Assembly (NCBI GenBank): GCA_016763355.1
Contig: JAESTY010000232.1
Coordinates: forward strand, 1-10,257
From: Immundisolibacteraceae bacterium
GTDB lineage: Bacteria > Pseudomonadota > Gammaproteobacteria > Immundisolibacterales > Immundisolibacteraceae
Length of the DNA stretch: 10,257 nt
Reading direction: 5' to 3'
This document shows, in pieces, positions 1 to 7,113 of this stretch. Positions within the stretch are counted from its first letter, which is position 1. The number at the start of each line of letters is the position of its first letter. The notes below the pieces were generated by a model. It ran no database searches, was not told where the DNA came from, and saw nothing but the letters and a program-made list of their open reading frames with translations. The position numbers and the translations under genes are program-made.

Positions 1-276
1 ACCCGCATTATTGACGTAAACATCGAGTGAAGCAAAAGCATCCACTGTGTCGCTCACCAGCTGCTGCACGCTATGCCAATGGCTAGTATCGACCTGCAGA
101 AACAGCGCATCACCGCCCAGGCTATTAATCTGCTCGGCGACAAGCGTTCCGGCCTCTTCCATCACATCGGCGACAACCACTTTGGCGCCTTCACGGGCAA
201 ATGCTTCGGCACTGGCCTGGCCAATACCAGAACCACCCCCGGTAACAACGACAGTTTTATCAGCAAATCTGGACAT
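1..276 (-). CDS. Short-chain dehydrogenase/reductase (SDR), N-terminal part only
   Basis: This is the first 92 codons of a classical SDR; the rest lies beyond the left edge. SDRs are soluble NAD(P)-dependent oxidoreductases of about 250 residues. Visible are the Rossmann dinucleotide motif TGGGSGIG at residues 12-19, an acidic residue (D37, in VVADV) at the end of the second strand that usually favours NAD over NADP, D63 in the adenine-binding turn (QVDTS), and NNAG at residues 89-92, exactly at the window edge. The catalytic Ser-Tyr-Lys residues would be outside the window. The ATG at 274-276 is preceded by GAAGG (plus-strand 286-290) with a 9-base spacer, which supports this start. It lies 76 bp downstream of the symporter gene on the same strand, so it could share its transcript or have its own promoter in the AT-rich gap. 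The substrate cannot be told from this part. Confidence 0.9.
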   Translation of the reverse strand, partial: MSRFADKTVVVTGGGSGIGQASAEAFAREGAKVVVADVMEEAGTLVAEQINSLGGDALFLQVDTSHWHSVQQLVSDTVDAFASLDVYVNNAG

Positions 277-318
277 AGATTGAGCCCTTCAAGTAGGAGA
301 GATTTTCAAAATCATAAA

Positions 319-333
319 TTAATTTAATTTAAT
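319..333. repeat. (TTAAT)x3 AT-rich run between symporter and SDR genes
   Basis: Three tandem TTAAT pentamers lie in the 76-bp gap upstream of the SDR gene. An AT-rich tract here could act as an UP-like element or simply be spacer. A TATGAT box on the minus strand (311-316) follows it, but I see no good -35 hexamer at the right distance. No hairpin with a T-run marks the end of the symporter gene. Confidence 0.3.
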
Positions 334-352
334 TCAGCGACTGAGCCAAGGC

Positions 353-1635
353 CTATCGGGCAGCAGCTAGATCGATAATCTGACCCGCTTCAGGGTCATC
401 GGTCACCGATCGATCAATGGCCTGTTCTCCGGCTGCCACCACACAGGTTACTGCCGCATCGCCGGTGATATTAACCGCAGTGCGCATCATGTCGAGCAAG
501 CGGTCGACCCCGATAATAAGGCCGATGCCTTCGACCGGTAAACCGACCTGATTAAACACCATCGCCAGCATAATCAGACCCACACCTGGGACGCCGGCAG
601 TACCAATTGAAGCCAGCACTGCCATACCGATAATCACCAGGTATTGGCTAAATTCCAGGTCGATACCATAAGCATTGGCAATAAAAACCGTTGCCACCCC
701 CTGCATAATTGCGGTGCCATCCATGTTGATGGTGGCTCCAAAAGGGACGGTAAACGAAGCGATTGAGTTATTGACGCCAAGACGACGCTCAACACTCTGC
801 AACGTCACCGGAATGGTCGCGTTGGAACTAGCAGTACTAAACGCAAACAACTGGGCTGACCGCATTTTGCGTAGAAATACCAGCGGGTTAATTTTCGCCC
901 CAATCCAGACCAGCAAGTTGAGTGTTACCAGCAGGTGAAGCAGCAGGCAGCCGGCCACCAACAGAAAATAATCGGCCATCGGTAATATCAGCCCAACACC
1001 CTGTACAGAAAAGGTTTTCGCCAACAAACAAAACACGCCTATCGGTGCGGCGCTCATGACCAGGGTGACCACCCGCATCATCACCTCATTAAGCTTTTCA
1101 GCCGTGGTCGCTAATTGTCGACCCGGCTCCCCACTCATTAACATCGCCACCGCAAACAAAATCACGAAAAAAATAATCTGCAGCATTTCACCGTCAGCAA
1201 AGGCTGCCACCGGATTACCCGGCACAATATTAAGTAGGACGTCCGTAAATGGCGGCGCTTCTGGAGCGGTAAACTCGATACCTTCGATCAACGGTCGCTG
1301 GCTGTCACTTTTACCCGGCTCAAACAGGGTTGCAAGCGTTAAGCCAAGTGAAATTGCCAGGACTGTACTAAGGATGTAGAGCAAAAAAGCTTTGATGCCA
1401 ATCCGCCCCAGCAGACCTACATCCCCCAATCCGGCCACCCCACAAATCAGCGAAAAGGTCACCAGCGGTACCACCAACATTTTCAGTGCCTTCACAAATG
1501 CACCGCCACCCAGGTAAAAACACCATCTACCAAATAGCGCTGGGCCCAAACCCAGTCATCACCAAAGCTATTAATCACGCTGCCGACCAGCAAACCGGCC
1601 AACATGGCGATTAGAATTTTATTCGTCAGGGACAT
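353..1635 (-). pseudogene. Dicarboxylate/amino acid:cation symporter (DAACS, GltP-like), frameshifted
   Basis: A sodium or proton-coupled symporter of the inner membrane (glutamate transporter fold), interrupted by one frameshift. Restoring one T gives 427 residues, a normal family length. Numbered on that repaired protein, the hallmarks are the HP1 tip SSNATIP (270-276), NMDGTA (304-309), the HP2 tip GTAGVPG (345-351) and the last helix with D382, R385, T386, N389 and NITGD. By alignment to the archaeal GltPh transporter, the Asp/Arg/Thr/Asn set contacts acidic amino acids, so glutamate or aspartate is a likelier substrate than the C4-dicarboxylates of DctA; this is inference. The ATG at 1633-1635 begins MSLTNKILIAML, the typical family N-terminus. 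In that frame translation ends after 47 residues at 1492-1494, while the rest reads from the frame entered near 1516. The long downstream frame opens at 1549, but its first 11 residues are not family-like. The upstream ribosome site is weak. This may be a true pseudogene or a sequencing error in a short homopolymer. Confidence 0.88.
1516..1520 (-). other. Frameshift site: T5 run in the symporter gene
   Basis: On the coding strand the run is five T. In the first frame it reads D-G-V-F-T-W-V and stops 7 residues after the F. With one more T it reads D-G-V-F-Y-L-G-G-G, which matches the family and joins the rest of the transporter. The codons GTT TTT do not form a canonical -1 slippery heptamer, and five T is short for efficient polymerase slippage, so a 1-base deletion or a base-calling error is the simplest reading. 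Confidence 0.8.
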
Positions 1636-1663
1636 ATTTATTATCTTGGTTTAGGTTGTTTTA

Positions 1664-1674
1664 GCCAGACTGGC
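1664..1674. promoter_or_regulatory. Short palindrome in the symporter/GST divergent gap
   Basis: GCCAG-A-CTGGC is a perfect 5-bp inverted repeat around one base. It lies 29 bp upstream of the symporter start, in the 157-bp intergenic region shared with the divergent glutathione S-transferase gene. It could be a regulator half-site pair, but a repeat this short can occur by chance and no regulator family is recognised. Confidence 0.2.
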
Positions 1675-1721
1675 GGGTTCAGGTAATAATGACACTCTGC
1701 ACCGGAAAGAGAAGTTTTTCA

Positions 1722-1750
1722 TTCGCATTTCAGAGACTCAAGTCTATGGT
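1722..1750 (+). promoter_or_regulatory. Candidate sigma-70 promoter for the GST gene
   Basis: TTCGCA (1722-1727) and TATGGT (1745-1750) match 4 of 6 bases each of the -35 and -10 consensus, with a 17-bp spacer, and end 42 bp before the chosen GST start codon. The GST gene is isolated on its strand and needs its own promoter, which favours a promoter in this gap. The match itself is modest. Confidence 0.3.
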
Positions 1751-1776
1751 ATCCCCATCTCTGTGACTGCCTCCAA

Positions 1777-1782
1777 CAGGAA
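1777..1782 (+). promoter_or_regulatory. Ribosome binding site that sets the GST start
   Basis: CAGGAA sits 10 bases before the ATG at 1793. An in-frame GTG exists at 1763, but the 10 residues it would add (TASNRNFLA after the initiator) are not part of the thioredoxin fold, and this Shine-Dalgarno lies inside that stretch. The ATG is therefore preferred. Confidence 0.55.
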
Positions 1783-1792
1783 TTTTTTAGCG

Positions 1793-2401
1793 ATGAAAAT
1801 TTACCAGGACAGCTCAGCACCCAATCCACGCCGTGTACGAATTTTTCTAGCGGAAAAGCAGATTGAAATGGCTTATGAGCAGATCGACCTGAGCAACCAA
1901 CAACAGCTGACAGAAGAATTTCTGGCCATCAACCCGCTGGGCCAACTTCCGGTTCTGCAACTTGACGACGGCAGCTACCTGAGCGAAACCATGGCGATTT
2001 GTCGCTATTTTGAACTCCTGCAACCTTCCCCGGTTTTATTCGGCAAATCTCCACGCCAGCAGGCTGAGGTAGAAATGTGGAACCGCCGCATGGAATTTCA
2101 GCTGTTATTAAACGTCGCCCACTGCTTTCAACATGGCCATCCGTTTTTTGCCGCAAGCAAATCCCAGTCCGCTGAATTTGCCGAGATTTCACGACAACGG
2201 GCGTTGAAAAGTTTTGACCAGGTCAATACCTGGCTAGCAGCGCGGCCATTTATCGCTGGCGACCAATTTAGCGTTGCTGATATCACCGCACTTTGCGCCA
2301 TCGACTTTGCCCGAGTGATCGATATCAGAATTTCTGAATCTCAGCCGCATTTAGCCGACTGGCATCACAGAATCAGCAGTCGACCAGGCAGTTCTGCTTG
2401 A
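1793..2401 (+). CDS. Glutathione S-transferase family protein
   Basis: A cytosolic GST of 202 residues, the usual size. Residues 1-75 form the thioredoxin-like glutathione-binding domain: the N-terminal strand KIYQDSSAPNPRRVRIFLAEK holds the Ser/Asn-type active-site region rather than an N-terminal Tyr, followed by NPLGQLPVLQLDDG with the cis-proline at P53 and SETMAICRY with E65-T66 as the expected gamma-glutamyl contact. Residues 85-200 are the all-helical domain, including the N-capping motif FSVADIT (159-165). Members conjugate or reduce electrophiles with glutathione; the substrate here is unknown. It is the only plus-strand gene, divergent from the symporter and convergent with recJ, whose stop lies 14 bp away. 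No intrinsic terminator is visible between the two converging genes. Confidence 0.92.
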   Translation: MKIYQDSSAPNPRRVRIFLAEKQIEMAYEQIDLSNQQQLTEEFLAINPLGQLPVLQLDDGSYLSETMAICRYFELLQPSPVLFGKSPRQQAEVEMWNRRMEFQLLLNVAHCFQHGHPFFAASKSQSAEFAEISRQRALKSFDQVNTWLAARPFIAGDQFSVADITALCAIDFARVIDIRISESQPHLADWHHRISSRPGSSA

Positions 2402-2415
2402 CCTCATCTGGCCAA

Positions 2416-4140
2416 TCACTTCAATTCAAAAACCCGCTCAACTAGAAATTCTGCGCTGATATTCCCCTGCCAGTCATTAAGCTGTGGTCGATACAACAGC
2501 CGCAGCCGCTCACCCACTTCAGCCGCACACTCATCGGCCTGACTAAAGGCAATTGCGTTGACGGTTCGTGACTGACCGGGCCAGCGCAGTTTCATCTTCA
2601 GGTGGTTATCTCCTACCGTGCGTTTTTCGACCAGTTCAAACTCACCGTCAAAACAGGGCTCTTCAAAACCAGCCCCCCAGGGACCTGCGCCGCGCAGCTG
2701 GGTAACCAATTCCAGGGTAAATTCATCACCAGATAAGGGCCCATCACTCAGATATTGTTCCCCAGCCGCAATGCCATTTAGAGCAACACCAACCTGTTGA
2801 TCAAGCAATTCACTGAACAGAGCCAGGTCGGTTTCCAGGATGGTCAAGCCCGCTGCCATCGCATGACCACCAAAACTTTTGAGCATTTCTGGATGGGTCC
2901 GGCTAATTTCTGCAAGCTGGTCTCGAATATGTACGCCGTCAATAGATCGAGCAGAGCCCTTCAACAGGCCATCATCTGCACTGGCAAAAGCGACCACTGG
3001 ACGGTGAAGTCGAGCTTTTATTCTCGAGGCTAAAATTCCGATCACACCCTGATGCCAGTCAGGGTGAAACAGGCTGGCAGCAAACCGGTTGGTGCTATTT
3101 TCCAGGTCAGCCTGATCAAGCAGCTTGAACGCCTGGCGTTTCATATCGCCTTCAATTTCACGGCGCTGACGATTTAACTGATCAAGTTGCTGAGCAAGTT
3201 CAGCCGCCCGTGCGGGGCTATCAGTGAGCAGACATTCAATACCGACGGACATATCTTCAAGCCGACCGGCCGCATTCAGACGGGGTCCAACCGCAAAGCC
3301 AAGATCGGCGGCCACCACAGTGTTTGGGGCTCGACCACCGACTTCAAGCAGTGCCTGCAGGCCGGCCTGTGCACGACCCGTGCGGATACGCTGCAATCCC
3401 TGGGCAACCAGAATACGATTGTTGTAATCAAGCTGAGCTACGTCAGCAACAGTACCCAGGGCTACCAGGTCAATCCACTGAGCCATATTCGGTTCTGGGA
3501 TGTTTGCAGATTGAAACCAGCCCTGTTGGCGCAACTCAGCGCGTAATGCCAGCAGCAGATAAAAGGCTACCCCAACACCCGCGAGTGCTTTGCTGGGAAA
3601 ATCACAGGTACTGAGGTTAGGATCGATAATGGCATCAGCATCCGGCAACACCGGCGCGGGCAAATGATGATCGGTAATCAGTACCTGCATCTTTAATTCA
3701 TGAGCACGCTCGACGCCGGCGTGGCTGGTAATGCCGTTATCAACCGTAATCAACAGATCACAACCACGCTGCGCAACCTGCTCGGCAATATTGGCAGTCA
3801 GGCCGTAACCATCATCAAACCGGTTTGGCACCAGGTAGTCGACCTGCCGATATCCTAACGCAGTTAAACCACGCATTAGGAGTGCACAGCTGGTCGCACC
3901 ATCGACATCAAAGTCAGCCACAATAACCAGGCGCTGGTGATTTTTCAGGCTGCTGATTAACAGCGCTACGGCAGTTGCCATGCCATCCATGGTGTCGGGG
4001 CGGGCCAGGGCACTTAATGGGCTGGCAAGCTGATTCGTGCTCACCCCGCGGGCTGCATAAATTCGGCCAAGCACCGCACTGTCAACCTGATGTCCTAATT
4101 GCTCGGCAAGCTCACCATCAAACTGGCGTTGAGTAATCAT
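2416..4140 (-). CDS. recJ: Single-stranded-DNA-specific exonuclease RecJ
   Basis: RecJ degrades single-stranded DNA 5' to 3' in the cytoplasm, serving RecF-pathway recombination, base excision and mismatch-repair excision. The 574 residues match the usual length of about 575. DHH-family metal-binding motifs are intact: DFDVDG (76-81), VDNG around D134, TDHH ending in DHH at 157-159, and DLVALGTVADV from D224. GPRLNAAGR (285-293), GSARS (395-399) and the DHHA1-type SFGGHAMAAG (422-431) follow, then a C-terminal OB-like region. The catalytic core looks complete. The ATG at 4138-4140 is chosen because it gives normal length and overlaps the upstream stop as ATGA (4137-4140), typical of translational coupling. 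A longer frame opens at 4227 with TTG, but its extra 29 residues overlap the upstream gene and are not RecJ-like. Confidence 0.97.
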   Translation of the reverse strand: MITQRQFDGELAEQLGHQVDSAVLGRIYAARGVSTNQLASPLSALARPDTMDGMATAVALLISSLKNHQRLVIVADFDVDGATSCALLMRGLTALGYRQVDYLVPNRFDDGYGLTANIAEQVAQRGCDLLITVDNGITSHAGVERAHELKMQVLITDHHLPAPVLPDADAIIDPNLSTCDFPSKALAGVGVAFYLLLALRAELRQQGWFQSANIPEPNMAQWIDLVALGTVADVAQLDYNNRILVAQGLQRIRTGRAQAGLQALLEVGGRAPNTVVAADLGFAVGPRLNAAGRLEDMSVGIECLLTDSPARAAELAQQLDQLNRQRREIEGDMKRQAFKLLDQADLENSTNRFAASLFHPDWHQGVIGILASRIKARLHRPVVAFASADDGLLKGSARSIDGVHIRDQLAEISRTHPEMLKSFGGHAMAAGLTILETDLALFSELLDQQVGVALNGIAAGEQYLSDGPLSGDEFTLELVTQLRGAGPWGAGFEEPCFDGEFELVEKRTVGDNHLKMKLRWPGQSRTVNAIAFSQADECAAEVGERLRLLYRPQLNDWQGNISAEFLVERVFELK

Positions 4141-5183
4141 GGCCCGGTTACCGATGTTACACCTGCGGTAGCCTGTGCTCGTGCTGACCTGAATCGATCT
4201 AATAGCCGATTCAGTGCCATTTTCCAACCACTGAAATCACGCCTCCGCCAGCTTTGCAGCTGCCAGCTCTGGTGATCAACGCTATAAAGGTCAAGCTGAA
4301 CTACCTGATGACCAAGCAGTTCTCGAATCTGTTCAAACCATTGATCCAACCAGTCAGCCTGGGCTAGCTGACTGCCATCAATACCCGCAAGATCTAGCAT
4401 CACGTGACCCTGCTCGGGCAACAAACCAGCCAGGTCTGCAGCTTTGGGTAAAGGCTGATGGGGTTGATTTATCGACTCGGCCAACGCCACGGCCCAACCA
4501 GGGTCTGCCAGTAATAAATCAGGTAGCGGGTCGATCGACTTGTCAACTTGCACCGCTTGCTGCTCATTGCCCCAGATCCAGATGCTATTGATCTGTAGCT
4601 GGTCGGTAGCCTCGCGCTGCTGATTAACTTCGGCGGTGTGCAGCAGCATCTGAATTTCATTGAGCCAACTCTGCACCATCATGGCGTCTGTTCCGGTAGG
4701 CTGAAGTTTGCCAGCGGAAGCACCGGCTGCGCCTTCCAGAGGTATGGTCTGCATCTCTAGCGCTTTAATTGGCTGCAAATACCAGCGATGAGGCGCCGCG
4801 ATTTCAATTTTGAATTCCTGATCGAAATGCTGGTTCAGCAGAGCCACCAGAGGTTCGGCTTCGGCCAGGGTCAGGTGGGCCATTTTGGCCGGCATCACCA
4901 CCAGTTGATCCCGGTCCGGAATCAGACTCACCGGATCAGCACGCCAGCGCTGGGGCGATACCGACAAACCGTCCATTGCTGCCGTCAGCTGCGCCACCGA
5001 ATGACCTGCGCCTGTATCTGCGCTGCAATACAACCGGTTGATCACCTCAAACCCACTCTGACCCGTTGGACACATTTGCCGCTTAACGACAGGTCGATTA
5101 GGCCAGCCTCGCGGGGTTGTGGGCTGACCTGAGTGCACAATGGACTGAAGAACAGGAACAATGACGGACAGATGCACAGACAT
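4137..5183 (-). CDS. RpfE-like conserved protein (COG4255 type), function unknown
   Basis: This 348-residue protein resembles the family called RpfE in Xanthomonas and often labelled cofactor-independent phosphoglycerate mutase-like in Pseudomonas. Family-type stretches are the N-terminal strand SVHLSVIVPVL (2-12), WRADPVSLIPDRD (80-92), HRWYL (132-136), EIQMLLH (176-182), an N..RE pair (187-191) and NSIWIWG (199-205). The C-terminal third (about 255-330) is less distinctive. There is no signal peptide or membrane segment, so it is probably cytoplasmic. I cannot assign a reaction, and I do not see a phosphoglycerate mutase metal site that would justify that label. It starts 61 bp after mutL with a weak GAGAA ribosome site 6 bases before the ATG, and its stop overlaps the recJ start by 4 bases, which suggests a role tied to RecJ or DNA metabolism. 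The family assignment is from memory of motifs; gene boundaries are secure. Confidence 0.8.
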   Translation of the reverse strand: MSVHLSVIVPVLQSIVHSGQPTTPRGWPNRPVVKRQMCPTGQSGFEVINRLYCSADTGAGHSVAQLTAAMDGLSVSPQRWRADPVSLIPDRDQLVVMPAKMAHLTLAEAEPLVALLNQHFDQEFKIEIAAPHRWYLQPIKALEMQTIPLEGAAGASAGKLQPTGTDAMMVQSWLNEIQMLLHTAEVNQQREATDQLQINSIWIWGNEQQAVQVDKSIDPLPDLLLADPGWAVALAESINQPHQPLPKAADLAGLLPEQGHVMLDLAGIDGSQLAQADWLDQWFEQIRELLGHQVVQLDLYSVDHQSWQLQSWRRRDFSGWKMALNRLLDRFRSARAQATAGVTSVTGP

Positions 5184-5244
5184 GGATAATTCTCAGAGAA
5201 CCCGGCCCGACAAACTGGCCTGGACTTAAATGATTAAAGGCGCG

Positions 5245-7113
5245 CTAGCGACCACGCATAAATAGCCTGTCGAGCTCCTGCAGGGATAGCTCAGTCCAGG
5301 TCGGCCGACCATGATTACACTGCCCACTGCGCTCGGTACGTTCCATATCCCGTAACAGACCATCCATTTCGGCCAGGGTAAGTTGGCGACCGCTGCGAAC
5401 GGATCCGTGACAGGCCATCGATGACAAACAGGCATCAATTCGATTATTGATCTGATCGGCACTGCCGTGCTGAGATAGCTCGTCGAGCAGATCCCGCAGC
5501 AGCTGAGCAGCATTATCACGGTTCAACAGTGCAGGCAGCGAACGCACCGCGACCTGCTGCGGCCCGGCCTGAGTAATTTCGATGCCCAGTTCGGTTAATA
5601 ACAACCCATGAAGCTCGATGAGTTCTATCTCGGCATCGGTGACATTGACTATGACCGGCACTAATAAAGGCTGGGTTACCAGCTCACCATATTGCTGTTT
5701 AAGCCGTTCATAAACGATACGCTCATGAGCCGCGTGCATATCAACCAGAATCAATCCGCGAACCGTTTCGGCGAGCACATAGGTAGCATGGATTTGCGCC
5801 ACGGCCCTTCCTAGCGGCTGATCCTGATTAAAATCTATTGCCGAGTCAGCGACCCTGTGTGTCCCGGCATTTTGATCACTAGCAGCGACACCAGTTGACA
5901 AGCGCTGGTAAAACGCCTGACTTTCGGCAGCGCCAAATTGGGATGGGTTATTGCCAGAGCGGTGATATTTACCCTGCAAACTAGCACTCGAAAAATTCGA
6001 CTGCTCAGGCGCAGTTTCAGCATTCAACCGACTCGGCATGGAGACCGAAGACGCTAGCGGGTCATCTAGCTGCGCGCCAGCTTTGCTGCCCTCGGCAAGT
6101 ACCTTTTCGATGGTCCGAAAAACAAAGTCATGCACGCTGCGGCTTTCACGAAACCGCACTTCCTGTTTACTCGGGTGGACATTGACATCCACCAGCGCTG
6201 GATCAATCTCAAGATAGAGCAGGTAGGCCGGGAAACGGCCATGAAAAAGCACATCTCGATAGGCATGACGAGCTGCGTGAGAAAGGGTTTTGTCACGCAC
6301 ATAACGACCGTTAATATAAAAATATTGACTATCGGTATTGGCCCGGTTGTAGGTCGGCTGGGCGACCCAACCACTGAGTCGAAACCCGGCCAGTGATACA
6401 TCTAGATAAAGCGCATCTGCAAGAAAATCGGCTCCCATCAAACGTCCAACACGCTGCTCCTGCTGCTGCCGACTGTTAGCAATACGTAGCTGCTGGATCT
6501 GGCGACCGTTGTGACTCCAGTTGAAGCTGACATCAAACCGGCTCAGGGCTACTCGGCGCAACTGGGAATCGATATGGCTGAACTCGGTCTTCTCGGTGCG
6601 CAAAAACTTCCGCCGCGCCGGCACTCGGTAAAACAGGTCGTGCACAGCAACTGTGGTACCCCGGCTATGGGGGGCAGGTTGTAATTCGCCATCAACGGCC
6701 ATGAAACCGTCACCGCCTTCGATGGCAGAGCTGAGTTCTAAGCGGGCAACGGAATCAATACTGGGCAGGGCTTCACCACGAAAACCCAGCGTGCTGATCG
6801 CGTCCAGATCCTGGGCCACTTTGATTTTACTGGTCGCGTGGCGTTGCAACGCTAATAGCAGATCCTGCTGATGGATACCGATGCCGTTATCACGGACTTT
6901 GATTAGGCGAATTCCACCCTGCTGCAGGTCAACATCGATACGATCTGCTCTGGCATCGATGGCATTTTCTAACAGTTCTTTAACCACCGAGGCGGGTCTT
7001 TCAACGACCTCTCCAGCAGCAATCTGGTTACTCAGCTGACTGGGTAGTTCGGCAATTCTGTTTTGTTCACTACCGGAACGATTGTTGGTGGCGTCATCAC
7101 TAACCGCGCTCAA
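5245..7113 (-). CDS. mutL: DNA mismatch repair protein MutL (endonuclease type)
   Basis: MutL couples mismatch recognition by MutS to strand incision and excision. The 622 residues contain the GHKL ATPase: IAAGEVVERPASVVKELLEN with catalytic E46 and Mg-binding N50, DNGIGI (75-80), GFRGEAL (110-116), and the transducer region KFLRT (169-173). A variable linker (about 345-435) leads to the dimerisation domain. There the motif D-M-H-A-x2-E-x4-E (458-469), ACHGSVRSG (567-575), QCNHGRPTW (598-606) and a terminal FMRGR are all present, so a metal-dependent nicking endonuclease is expected, as in bacteria lacking MutH. The start must be TTG at 7111-7113: an in-frame stop lies a few codons upstream, and no ATG, GTG or other TTG occurs before the conserved ATPase motif. 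That TTG overlaps the amidase stop as TTGA (7110-7113). The N-terminus is about 17 residues longer than in E. coli. Confidence 0.97.
   Translation of the reverse strand: MSAVSDDATNNRSGSEQNRIAELPSQLSNQIAAGEVVERPASVVKELLENAIDARADRIDVDLQQGGIRLIKVRDNGIGIHQQDLLLALQRHATSKIKVAQDLDAISTLGFRGEALPSIDSVARLELSSAIEGGDGFMAVDGELQPAPHSRGTTVAVHDLFYRVPARRKFLRTEKTEFSHIDSQLRRVALSRFDVSFNWSHNGRQIQQLRIANSRQQQEQRVGRLMGADFLADALYLDVSLAGFRLSGWVAQPTYNRANTDSQYFYINGRYVRDKTLSHAARHAYRDVLFHGRFPAYLLYLEIDPALVDVNVHPSKQEVRFRESRSVHDFVFRTIEKVLAEGSKAGAQLDDPLASSVSMPSRLNAETAPEQSNFSSASLQGKYHRSGNNPSQFGAAESQAFYQRLSTGVAASDQNAGTHRVADSAIDFNQDQPLGRAVAQIHATYVLAETVRGLILVDMHAAHERIVYERLKQQYGELVTQPLLVPVIVNVTDAEIELIELHGLLLTELGIEITQAGPQQVAVRSLPALLNRDNAAQLLRDLLDELSQHGSADQINNRIDACLSSMACHGSVRSGRQLTLAEMDGLLRDMERTERSGQCNHGRPTWTELSLQELDRLFMRGR

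Noticed and set aside
675..1379. Plus-strand open frames within the symporter gene
   Set aside because: They mirror the conserved transporter coding strand; their translations show no family features.
1510..1525. Programmed -1 frameshift in the symporter
   Set aside because: The T5 run with codons GTT TTT is not a canonical slippery heptamer, no stimulatory structure was recognised, and this transporter family is not known to use recoding.
353..1549. Taking the 398-residue frame starting at 1549 as the true symporter start
   Set aside because: Its first 11 residues are not family-like, while the upstream frame from 1635 supplies the expected N-terminus and first helix, so a frameshift explains the data better.
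1763..1792. GTG start of the GST gene
   Set aside because: The added residues lie outside the thioredoxin fold and the best ribosome site lies within them, directing initiation to 1793.
2402..2415. Bidirectional terminator between GST and recJ
   Set aside because: The 14-bp gap and flanking bases contain no stem-loop with a T-run on either strand.
3187..3546. Plus-strand open frame of 119 codons inside recJ
   Set aside because: It is antisense to conserved RecJ coding sequence, has no recognisable domain or ribosome site, and is best explained as a composition shadow.
4141..4227. Extended RecJ N-terminus from a TTG at 4227
   Set aside because: It overlaps the upstream gene by about 90 bases, is not RecJ-like, and the ATGA overlap start gives the normal length.
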